Shown here: positions 22,317 through 34,300 of the stretch, in pieces
Position numbering within the stretch: position 1 is the stretch's first letter
Layout: the number at the start of each line of letters is the position of its first letter
Assembly (NCBI RefSeq): GCF_963855985.1
Contig: NC_087093.1
Location: 13,717,001 to 13,781,000 of the forward strand
Source: Ostrinia nubilalis
Taxonomy: Eukaryota > Arthropoda > Insecta > Lepidoptera > Crambidae
DNA length: 64,000 nucleotides
Direction of reading: 5' to 3'
Position numbers and translations under genes: made by a program
The notes under the pieces: generated by a model
The model's input: only the letters and a program-made list of their open reading frames with translations
Told to the model about the DNA's origin: nothing
The model's database searches: none

Positions 22317-25300
22317 TCATTTTACTTGGTCAAACTTAGGTCCTAATAGGATATCTCTTATTTCTAAAGTTTCAGGGTCTTTATTTATTCTTATGAACCC
22401 ATGCTGTTTCAATTCTGAAACAAAACCATTTGATTATGAAGGACTAACAGCCTTATGTAATGGAATCTTTCTGGGTAAAGATATATTTATTATGAACTAG
22501 CTTTCCGCCCGCGGCTTCGCCCGCGTGGAATTTTGTCTGCCACAGAAAAACTTTATCGCGCGCGTCCGTTTCAAAAACCAGGATAAAAACTATCCTATGT
22601 CCTTTCCCGGGACTCAACCTATCTCTATGCCAAATTTCATCAAAATCGGTTCAGTGGTTTAGGTGTGAAAGTGAGACAGAGTTACTTTCGTTATAATATA
22701 CTGGTCATCACAAAAATCGGCCCACCTACGTTTTACAGGAAAACTCGTTTCTACTGACACAATCATGGTGCCCCAACAATATTGGTGTTATTTGAAAGCC
22801 CAATAAATATCCTTAAAGAAAAACACATTTAATTTCTTAATAAACGATTAACATAAACGCGATATACAATAAATGAGACTTGAAAAAAGACCTCACTTTG
22901 AGCTCAATTACACCCTCTGGGATCAATTACACCAATTTTTATGGTTATAAAACCAAATAATGATCTCACGTGTCCTCTTTAACAGATGGATAGCGATTAA
23001 TCCCACCTTAAAACAGTTTTATAGCCATAAAAGCGTAAGCGTGGCTCAAGCGTAACTACCTATTTTTTGAAGAAGTGACTCTGGATTCTTCTACATTTTT
23101 GGGGTAAAACTTTCCTTTAATGAAATGAAGTTTAGAACTAGGCTTTTAAGTGGTGCCAATATTGGTGGGAAGTGGGGATGCATACGTTTGAAAGTGGTTG
23201 TCGCGGTAGGGTCGATTTTTGTGATGACCAGTGTATTAGTATAGGTTTGTACCTATGCAGCTATGCCTTTCCTAATGTGGTAATAGGCGATAGAATATTA
23301 TTTTTTTGTGCCCACAACCTTTTTTGAGAGCTGGATCCACGCCTGCCAAAGAAGCTGTAAGGTCGGACCTAAGTAAGCTATAGTAAAATGCAAGCACTTA
23401 CTGAGTATAGAGGTGAAGCAGCGTGCAGCGATGACAGCGCCGTGGCCGGCCAGCGACGGGCCCGCGCGCACCAGACTTCGGACTGTGAGCGGAGTGCGCC
23501 GCGCTTTAAGACCGCCTAGAATCTTGACCATCGTGCCTTCTGTGCCCCATTGCTCGCTACAAAAGAAAAACTTATTGAAAAAGGCACTAGAGAAATGGAG
23601 ACTGGGAAAAGACTTTCTGGGTTTGGGGAGTTTTGAATTTGAAAGATATTTTGCGAAACGGACTCTGGGGATATAAATTTAAAAAAAATATTGTGTAAGG
23701 ATGAAGTTGCAAGATGATACATCGATGTAAATCGATCTTTTTTTTTAATAGAATAGTGCATAACTGAGTTGTTTCCTAGGGTACTGGAGCGGTGCAGGAA
23801 GGTGTACTATCGGCAACAGTGTCAACTGCCTATTGCCAGTCATGTCGTCTCGTTCTATCGCAATGAATCGCCATTTGAAGAGAGCGAGAGCAAAAACAGA
23901 AATGGATAGTTAACACTGTGGCCCATAGTACATTTATTGCTTGAAATATCAGCAAGAATTATTTTATCATCACATGTCACCACTCCCGCACCGCTCCACT
24001 AACACAGGAACCTACCTATTCGCTATGCATAAAAATATATTTTCACATTTCATGCAACAATACTAACCGTATAAATCTCCTCGAGTCCGTATTTTGGTCG
24101 GAGTCTCCCAACGACACTTTGGTCCTATCCAAGCTTTCCAGTTGCGTTTCTGAGCTGTTGCGAGGTCAGGCCTACCTCTTGCAACATCACAGCGAGACTC
24201 ATTTAGTAGGAACCTACTCAGTTGTACCTGTAAATATTTCGTGTCTAACAATACTAACCGTATAAATCTCCTCGAATCCGTCGTCTGGTCAGAGTCTCCC
24301 AATGACACTTTGGTCCTATCCAAGCTCCCGAGTCGAGTTTCGGAGCTGTCGCTGCCGTGTCTAGCCTCGCGGGTGCTTCGCTGGGTGTCTTCGGCGGGCT
24401 TAGGGCCCGGCAGGTCGGCCAGGCCTGCCTCTTGCAGCATCACAGCGAGACTCCCTTAGGAACCTACTCAGTTGTGCATATTTCATTTCTATCTAACAAT
24501 ACTGACCGTCTCTTCAATACTGATCTTCTAGAGTCCTTCGTCTGGTCGGAGTTTCCTAACAACACTTTGGTCCTATCCAAGCTCCATAGCTGCGTTTCAG
24601 AGCTGTCGCGAGGTCAGGTCGGCTAGACCTGCCTCTTTCAGCATCACAGCGAGACTCCTTTAGTAGGAACCTACTCAGTTGTACCTGTAAACATTACGTG
24701 TCTAACAATACTAACCGTATAAATCTCCTCGAATCCGTAGTCTGGTCGGAGTCTCCCAAAGACACCTTAGTCCTATCCAAGCTCCCGAGTTGAGTTTCGG
24801 AGCTGTCGCTGCCGTGTCTAGCCTCGCGGGTGCTTCGCTGGGTGTCTTCGGCGGGCTTAGGGCCCGGCAGGTCGGCCAGGCCTGCCTCTTGCAGCATCAC
24901 AGCGAGACTCCCTTAGGAACCTACTCAGTTGTGCATATTTCATTTCTATCTAACAATACTGACCGTCTCTTCAATACTGATCTTCTAGAGTCCTTCGTCT
25001 GGTCGGAGTTTCCTAACAACACTTTGGTCCTATCCAAGCTCCATAGCTGCGTTTCAGAGCTGTCGCGAGGTCAGGTCGGCTAGACCTGCCTCTTTCAGCA
25101 TCACAGCGAGACTCCTTTAGTAGGAACCTACTCAGTTGTACCTGTAAACATTACGTGTCTAACAATACTAACCGTATAAATCTCCTCGAATCCGTAGTCT
25201 GGTCGGAGTCTCCCAAAGACACCTTAGTCCTATCCAAGCTCCCGAGTTGAGTTTCGGAGCTGTCGCTGCCGTGTCTAGCCTCGCGGGTGCTTCGCTGGGT

Positions 25301-28300
25301 GTCCTCGGCGGGCTTCGGGCCCGGCAGGTCGGCCAGGCCTGCCTATTGCAGCATCACAGCGAGACTCCCTTAGGAACCTACTCAGTTGTGCATATTTCAT
25401 TTCTATCTAAAAATACTGACCGTATGGTTCTTCTAGAGTCCGTAGTCTGGTCGGAGTCTCCCAAAGACACCTTAGTTCTATCCAAGCTCCCTAATTGCGT
25501 TTCAGAGCTGTCGCGAGGTCAGGTCGGCCAGGCCTGCGTCTTTCAGCATCACAGCGAGACTCGCTTAGAAACCTACTCAGTTGTACCTGTAAATATTTCG
25601 TGTCTAACAATACTAACCGTATAAATCTCCTCGAATCCGTCGTCTGGTCAGAGTCTCCCAATGACACTTTGGTCCTATCCAAGCTCCCCAGCTGTGTTTC
25701 GGAGCTGTCGCTGCCGTGTCTGCCCTCGCGGGTGCTTCGCTGGGTGTCCTCGGCGGGCTTCGGGCCCGGCAGGTCGGCCAGGCCTGCCTCTTGCAACATC
25801 ACAGCAAGGCTTCTCTCGGGAGATTGGGGGGGGCCGGTTGGGATAGCAGCGAGATTCGTCCCGGGTGAGCGCGGAGGGACGATGGTAGGTGATTGTATGT
25901 TCGCCGCGGACGGTATGTTTTCTTTGTCTGCTTCTGTTTGGACGGATGGAAGAATAAGTTAGTGACTAAAGTGTAAGGTAATTGACGAAAACAATGAGAG
26001 ACATTGAAGTTACTACATAGTAAAAAAGTTAAAAACTCAGGACCTGGTTCACCAATTCCTGATAAAGTGCGTAATCATCATTATTTCGAGCCACAGGACG
26101 TCCACTGCTAAACATAGGTCTCCCCCAATTTACCATATCGCCTTTGGGAGGTGTGTAATAGCTTATTAGAAATCTATTGTCAGATAAATTACAATTTCGG
26201 GTTCACACTTTAAACAATATCTCAGATTGATATAAATTCTTCAGTAACCAGCAACCTATTTTTTTATAGAGGGTAATGTTATACCTACCTATGGTGGATC
26301 ACTATCATAAATCAATAAGAAAAAGAACATACCAATATCAGGCACTGCTTCGATAGCCATCTGTTGACTTTGCCGGAACGAGACGTAACCAATCAGCCTT
26401 TGTCTTTTGGGCTGAAAACAATCATGCAATGGTCATATTTTGAGGCACGCGCTATGAAAACGTTATTATTACGGGTTTCATTTGGTTTTACATCACGCGA
26501 TCAATTTTGATCTTATATTATTAGTTTTATTAAACATTCTCTAAAAGTCGAGTGCCATGTGTCGGATTTTCATAGTTACTTAAATAAACCCTTATGAGGA
26601 CGATTCCAAAATGAAAAGTTCGAGAAAGGCCAAAAGAAATAAGATCAAAATCCAAATAACAGACGACTTTTGGAAGAAGCCCCACAAACGTTAATTGTCT
26701 TAAAAAATACTTAATATCTTAGCAGCAATTGGCACTCAAGCAAAGATTTATACGAACGAAATTAAATTAATTAAAAATTGAAAACAAAAAACTTACTGAA
26801 ACTTCATATTCGCTTGTCCGTTTCCTGGATTGGGAGAGCACCTCTAACTTCTGTGTGGGCAAGTCAGCTATGTCTTCCGGGTTCGGAATCGTCACGTTCG
26901 GTTGTTCCTCCACGTTCAGAAGCTCTGCTGCGTTGAGATTCTCTCGAGTCATTTCTAATTCGGGGACTGGCTGGTCAATTTGGGCCGTGGTTTTGTCTAG
27001 TGGCGGAATTTCTGCTTCTTCTTCAATCCTTTCGAGGCCGGATCTAGTGCGAACTCTGCGAGATCTTTCCGCAACGGGTTCCTGGGTAAATGACGTTTAA
27101 AACTCAAGTCTTTCGATTTAAACCTATCAGTCACTGCTTACGGGCTTAGATGTATTCCTGCGCTAAGATTTACTCGATTGTCGTTTAATAATAACCTACT
27201 TTAAACTGTAGGTACCTACTTTTTTGTAGATATGAAAACAGTTAATAAAATGTATGTGAACATGTGCAAAAGCATAAGCACTACACACAAAAACAAAAGC
27301 ACTGGTCATACGAAATACTGGAATACTGGAAGCCTACACAATTTGATTGGATAGTTTATAATAACAGCTTTTTTAACGTATTTTTAAGACTTCGATGCAA
27401 CAATACTCACACTAAGAACATAAGAATTGGGCATCACTCGCGAAAGTGCCAGTGAACCAGATTATTTTCACAGTTTCGTAGGTTAGGTACCTACCTACTG
27501 CAAGTTTTGACGCATGCAGAATTTGTTGCATGGACGTTTTCCTTAACCACACCTCATTTCACACAGTTTACTTCTTTATTCACATATTTTACAATCACGT
27601 ACCTCCATTTCCCTGTCGTCCGCAGCCGGTCTAAACACACCGAGGCTTCTCTGAAAGAGCCTCGTGAGCGGTAGCGCGATCTGCCCGTGGATGTAAGCAC
27701 CCGCGTGCGCGGGCCGATGGAAATACGTGTCTACCGGCACTCGGATTTGGACTATATCGTCCGAGCTATCCTGAAAGTTGCCGCGGTTGAATTATTACGT
27801 TTAAGCTGTTTCTGGAAAATGTGCTCGTAAATGGGAATGATCTTCACGAATGTTATGCTGCTTTTACACTGTGCGGAAATTAGCCAAGTCAAAAACACAG
27901 TGGGGTGGGTATGAAAAATGAATGAATTTTATCTCCACTTCTCTGTTTTTTTGACTTGACTCGGCTAATTTCCGCATAGTGTAAATCCGCCATTAAATAA
28001 GTACACTAACAAAAAAGGTTGAATTTATTACAAACTTAGGTAGATTGTGAAATGAAAACCGTTAGATTTAAATTTACAAATTCACTACGTATCTTATTAA
28101 CTAATCAAGTTTGGTAGATTACGTAGGTAAATGTATTTCACCTTTACTTGCACCTCAAATGAAACGAAATGTAAAAATGTGTAATCTTACACTATTGCCA
28201 TGAAAATAGAGACAATATGACGGAACGAAAAAGAGTCAGAAAGACGAAATAATTTACAAACCAAATCAATGTTTATGTGGGTAGTCACAAATAGGTAAAT

Positions 28301-31300
28301 ACCTACATTTTGACAGTTACTTTTTTTTAAATGAGATATTACACGCACACTATTGCCATGAAAATGGAGACATTAAGACAAAACGAAAAACAGTCAGAAA
28401 GACGAAATAGTTTACAAATCAAATCAAGGTTTATGTGGGTAGTCACAAATACATTTGACAGTTTTTTTTTTCAAGATGAGATGTCAATAGACATGCGCAT
28501 CCACATAATGTACTGGCGATATGACGTCACTCGAAGGGAAGCGTCTATAACTTTATCAAACTATATTTAAACAAAAAATAATTATTATTGATAAAAATTG
28601 TGTATTTGCGTAAAATAAGACACATTAATGAGGGCTATCGTTTTTATACTTAACAGTTGGCACCCCTGGCGATTGACAGGACCTTACTCTACAGTGGCGC
28701 CATCTTGATGAGTGCAATTGCGATGATAGTCCTCCTACCATTTTAGCGCTCACCAGTTGGTGCCACTGTCTTCGCTACTAGCAAGTGACAGGACCTTACT
28801 CTACAGTGGCGCTAACTGGTGAGCGCTAAAACGATAGCCCTCATTGCGTTTAATCACCAACTAATTACATTTAATCCCGGTTGGGAGAGGGGACCCGCAT
28901 TCAACGGACCGGCAAACTTAGCGCGAACGGGTAGTACACACACAGTCTGTATTCACTTACTTCGCATCGCAGCTCCACCTCTGGGTTCTCTATGCGAGTG
29001 ATGAGATAATCGGCGCTGAGCTTGATCTTCTTATCGATGATCAGCTTGTTCTTCAGGCGACGACGCTTGGCTTGGGGCTGCTCTTCAAGCTCCTATAGAT
29101 CATATTACTATTCTCATGTTGGGTTGATGGGAATTTAAAATAAAATAGATGCCTAGGGTGGGTGCACCAGTCCCGCACCAGGAACCAGTAGTACACCATT
29201 TCTAATTTCACATCAAAATATTAACAATCTGTCGAAATTCTCGCCACTTTTGTTACGTTTGGTAGCACTGCCGTACTTCTACCAATCATTAGTCATAAAT
29301 AAAAGCGACAAACACGACTTGGTACGATCTGGTCAACCTTTTAGGCACATTGCGACTTTCCTTATTGATTGTTAAATAAAAATAAACCTTACAGCTATTA
29401 AGAAAATTGGGATAAGCTACTTGATTCTATGATAGACAAGTAGTAGTTAATTCTTTTTTTTGCAATGATTGTTGTAATAATTAAGTCACAATTTCAAAAT
29501 TACTTTTAAAATGTCGCTTATTCGGTTTGTTACTCGTACACCCACCCTACTTACATCCTAGGATATTTTTACACTGTGCTACTAAAACTAGACAAAGGCA
29601 TCATCATTTCAGCCATAGGACGTCCACTGCTGAACATAGGCCTCCCCAATGCTTTCCACGTTGATCGATTGGTAGCGGCTTGCGTCCAGCTCTTCCCTCC
29701 CTGCTACCTTTACGATGTCGTCGGTCCACCTTGTAGGTGGACGTCCCACGCTGCGTTTTCCGGTACGCGGCCACCACTCCAGAACCTTGCTGCCCCATCG
29801 GCCGTCAGTTCTGCGTACTATGTGCCCTGCCCATTGCCACTTCAGGTTGCTAATCCGTCGGGCTATGTCAGCGACTTTAGTTCGTTTACGTATGCAGAGA
29901 TTAATGAACATTATTATTTATACTTCTGTTTCTTTCTAATACTTAGGTACGGTTTGTGTGGATTTCGAACTTGCGACTTCTGGCTAAATGTCTGGTTTGC
30001 GAACTACCAGAACCGATCGTTATTTTTTGACATTGACATAACCAGACAAGGGATGTTTGAATACAAAATAATAAACACAAACAGTCTTTAGCCCACTTTA
30101 GCCTAAATTAGTAAACATGGACTAATGTTACTGTATTAGGTACCTCTAGTTCAATTTCCACAACTTCTCTTTGTATAGTAGCAGGTTCTTCTGGTTCCTT
30201 CTGTGGCTCTGGCTCTGGTATTAGCGGCAGTTCTATTTGTGGCTCCTCCGGTTGTATTTGCCTACGTATTTCAACAAATCGCTTGTATTGTTTATGTAAC
30301 AGTGTAGTCTTGTCGTATACATATATAGGAGTTCCATAAGTATAGAATAGAATAGAATAGGTTTATTGACACAATACTTAAACACAATAGTAAAATTATT
30401 GTAGAGAATGACGTATGGCATTAAGCTCGCCTTTTTGTACGGAACATTGTTGTGTGTGCAATAAAGTCTTTAAATAAAATAAATAAATAAAAAAAAATCC
30501 AGAAAAAAAAAACAAAAACAAATTATTAAAACAAAGAGGTTAGGTGAGAAAAAACTGTTCCAATAGGCACCCGCTCAGCATTTATCGTGACATGCTCAAA
30601 AGGGCAAGTCACGAAGCTGGTCTTCCGCGGACGCCCTAAAGGACGCTGAAAGTACAACGCTGGCAAGTTAACTGCGCACTTGGCGGCCGTGACGTCACAT
30701 CGACTCTGGTAGGAATGGGGCGAACGCGGGGAGGTGTGTGTTGTAAGTGCGAGAAAGACTCGTATTCCGAGGTGTGCAGTTAACTTGACCGGGTTGTAGC
30801 TAATAAGAAGTCACATAAACAAAAAAGTAAAACTAAAAAATAATGAAGTCGGTTAAAAACAGCAATTTATGATATTACTAACTTTTCTGGAGGAGGACCA
30901 GATAAATCAGGAAGCTGGATTTCGGGAATTTCAGGAATATCTGCAGGAGTGTGATACAAGCATTAAAGGATTAAGGAAGAATAAAGGAGACATCCAGGTT
31001 ACATTTCAGTAGGTAGTTTAGGTAGGTGCTTGCTTAATAAACTTAAATGAATGTGATTTTTACCTTTTTCTAGGGCTCCCATCGTCATCCGTTCATCACC
31101 AACAGCTGTAGAGGTAGAGAAAAATTATAATATGAGATTGAATATCATTTCCTTGTCCATCAACAGTCCACTGCTCGACAGCCTTGCCCAATAGGTACCT
31201 ACACCCGATATTTTATCCTGCCTTCGATTTATCGCAAACAAGCACTCGCTTTTAACGTGGTAGGACAATTAGGTGGTTGATGGTTGACCTACTCATCTGC

Positions 31301-34300
31301 CCGCGACCTTTGACTCAATTTGGCTGGAAGGCGTGGTACAATAGGTCGTAAATTTTTAAAAAAAAAATGTAAACTAGACGACTCTTATAGCAAAATTACC
31401 ATTTGTAAGAACTATTTATTAGTCTAAACCAAAAAAGAAATTTTGACTTTGACTTGACCCTCTAATGATCGTACATTTTCTAAAAACAGTGACATCATGC
31501 TCCGATATCGGCTCCATTTGCGGCGCGTCGTGCACACCGCGCGATTTGTCGTGCGACTTGTCGGTCGTCGCGTCGAGTAGCTCCAAGCCGCTGTGTTGTG
31601 CGACAGACGCGTCTTGTACCAGCATCATCTCTAGCGTTTGGTCGCGGAGCATTTGGAGAGCTTGCTCGGGGTTCTCTTCACCAAAACCATCCTGGAATAA
31701 TAGTAATGATATTGCTCTGATTTGGACTATCATCAACTCTACTTAGGTAGGTAAGTACCTACCTAGTCCCAAACTAAGCAGAGCATTCAACAGTACATCA
31801 GTCTATTCAGTTAAGTTACAAAATAATATCTTTATCTAGTGTTTAAAATGCCATATTCATTCAAAAGCACTCTAAATTGTACTTAAGTCTTTCAAGAATA
31901 TTGTTAGATGTACCTACCTAAGTTTTAATGTAAAAAATATATATTTAACTAATTTACTTACATTCACTGGTGCTATAATTTCAGGCAGGGCAGTCTCTCT
32001 CAGTGTGATCTCTTGTATATTCCCCACAACATTTCCACTATTCTGTAAGAAATTGAATAGACATAGCTGGGCACCGTTAATCAAATAGTTAACTTCGTTA
32101 ATCGTTAAACCGTTACTAAAAAAATTAACTTCGTTAAACGTTAAAACGTTACATTTGGAAGATTTAACGCAAGTTAACGTTAATCGTTAATCCGTTAACA
32201 CGTGATAATAAAACGAAAAAAATAATTGTATGCAAGGTTCAAATAAATTTGAAAGCTTGTATCATTAACATTTTCATTTTCATTTTCATTCATTTTCATT
32301 TGTATCCCGCATGGAATTTAAGTATTCCGCTTTTATGTTTGCGCTACAAGCTTCCGACATTATTTGAACCTCGCATAAGTACAATTATTTCTTCGTTTTA
32401 GGACAACTGCATTTCAGAATAAAAGCTTGTTTTTAAAAAAGTTTTTTTTATTATAATTTTATTTTACACTTTTTAGTTGTATCCCAATCGCAGAGCCTTG
32501 GTACAATTACAATACAATTTAGCACCAAAGTGCTCGAAAAGAAATCCAACAAACCCCAACTCGATAAGTTTCCACAGTTTCGTTTAGGAATTCCTATGGC
32601 CACCTCCTGACTCCATCATCAGGACCCTGGACATCATCTAGTACTAAAGTGCTCGAAAAGACAAATCCAACGAACCCAAATTTGATGAGATTCCGCCGTT
32701 TCATTTAGGAGTTCCTATGGCCAGTGGTCACCTCCTGACCCAACCATCAGACCAGCTCAATGGTACCATAACATTGCATTGTCCTCGTACTTACATAAGT
32801 ATACCAAAATTTAAATAACTGAAACTCGAAAAAATCGAATTGCCTAAGGTGGGACTCGTACCCACGACCTACCGCTTGCCGGGCGACTGCTCTTTCAACT
32901 GGATGGACCTGGATGAACCTGTCGAAATTTTCAAGTGTCGTGGGTTCGAGTCCCGCCTTAGGCAGTTCGATTTTTTCAAGTTCTTTATTTAAAATTTAGT
33001 TTGAGAAGCGACTCAATTCGCTAATAAATTTTAATAACGATGAGTATACTTTCAGCTCAATCGGTTGAGGAGAACTGGCCTTAAATTCAGTTGCAAGATT
33101 TGTCCCACACATTATTAACAAGTGAAGTCAATATAAAGCTTGTAAATAAATTTAAAAAAGCTTTTTTTATATCGTTGCGTTAGTGATCTGGTTACAAAAA
33201 CTGTTGTTTTGTGTTCTGGAAGTTCTGGAAGCCCGAACGTACTTGTCAGAACGCGTTTTTCAGCGTGCCTGCTGTATCTTTTTGTTAAATAGTAGGTACT
33301 GGATTAACGATTAACGGACTTAGGATAATTTAACGGAAGTTAACGAGTCCGTTAACATTTTTTAAAGTTAACTTAAAAGTTAATCCGTTAATAGAAATGT
33401 TAACTTCGTTAATTAACGATTAACGGATTAACGAGTTAATGCCCAGCTATGTGAATAGACAAACAAAATTTTAATTTAGTCCCTGGAATTATTTAGGTAT
33501 TTTTGTGCTTAGGACAACCACTACCTGTAGTAATAGCACAGGTAATAGTAAATATGTAGAGTATCTAATGACCCAGTTTTTAAAGTATATCTTAATGAAT
33601 TATATTTTTTTATTTTATTAATAACCAGAACATCTTGACAGCTTTCTTTTGCAAGGAAGGCAACTCCTTTAGTTAACTAATAATTTTTAACTAAGCAAAG
33701 TATTATAGCTTACTTACTTGAATCATTTCTTCAACCCTCGGTTCAATTTCAGGTTCCTCTGTAATAATCAATGTCTGCCGGGGCAGTTGAGGCAGTGGAC
33801 GATGAACCACTTGCTCTGTTACTTCGTGGATATTCCATCTACAAGAATAGGCCAGCACAAAGTTGAAATTTATGATCCTAAGTATGTATCATGTCAGCTG
33901 AACAGAATTTTAGAGCTCGTACTTACTTTTTATTTACATTCTTTGTAACATTTGCGTTTATCATGCACAAATCACCTGAAAAGTGTAAAATTGTATAAAA
34001 ATATACATCTATGTGGTATACATAGGTAGTTGTTTAAAAAATTAGCTTTTACATACCCAAGAAAATGGTGACTTTCCTTTGGTAAAGTCTTACCAAACCT
34101 CTCATTAGCTGAGAGCTGAGGCGAAGCGAGAATCTGTTAGATGGTCGTCCAGACTCATTCGTCATCACTTTCATTAGATCGTCACTGCACAAATAATCCA
34201 CAAGGTAATAATTTCACTATCATTGCACTATCACTATTTTCTTTGAGATAGCTACAGAATTATTAGCTGATGCTACTATAAGTAACTCTAACATGGCGGT

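Noticed and set aside
24241..25962. Plus-strand ORFs of 72-155 codons in the 457-bp repeat array
   Set aside because: The minus strand has the correct phases, donor sites and joins to kleisin exons; the plus-strand frames are shadows that repeat with the array.
29576..30091. 171-codon plus-strand ORF
   Set aside because: Its first part is antisense RTE tail and the rest is intronic chance sequence.
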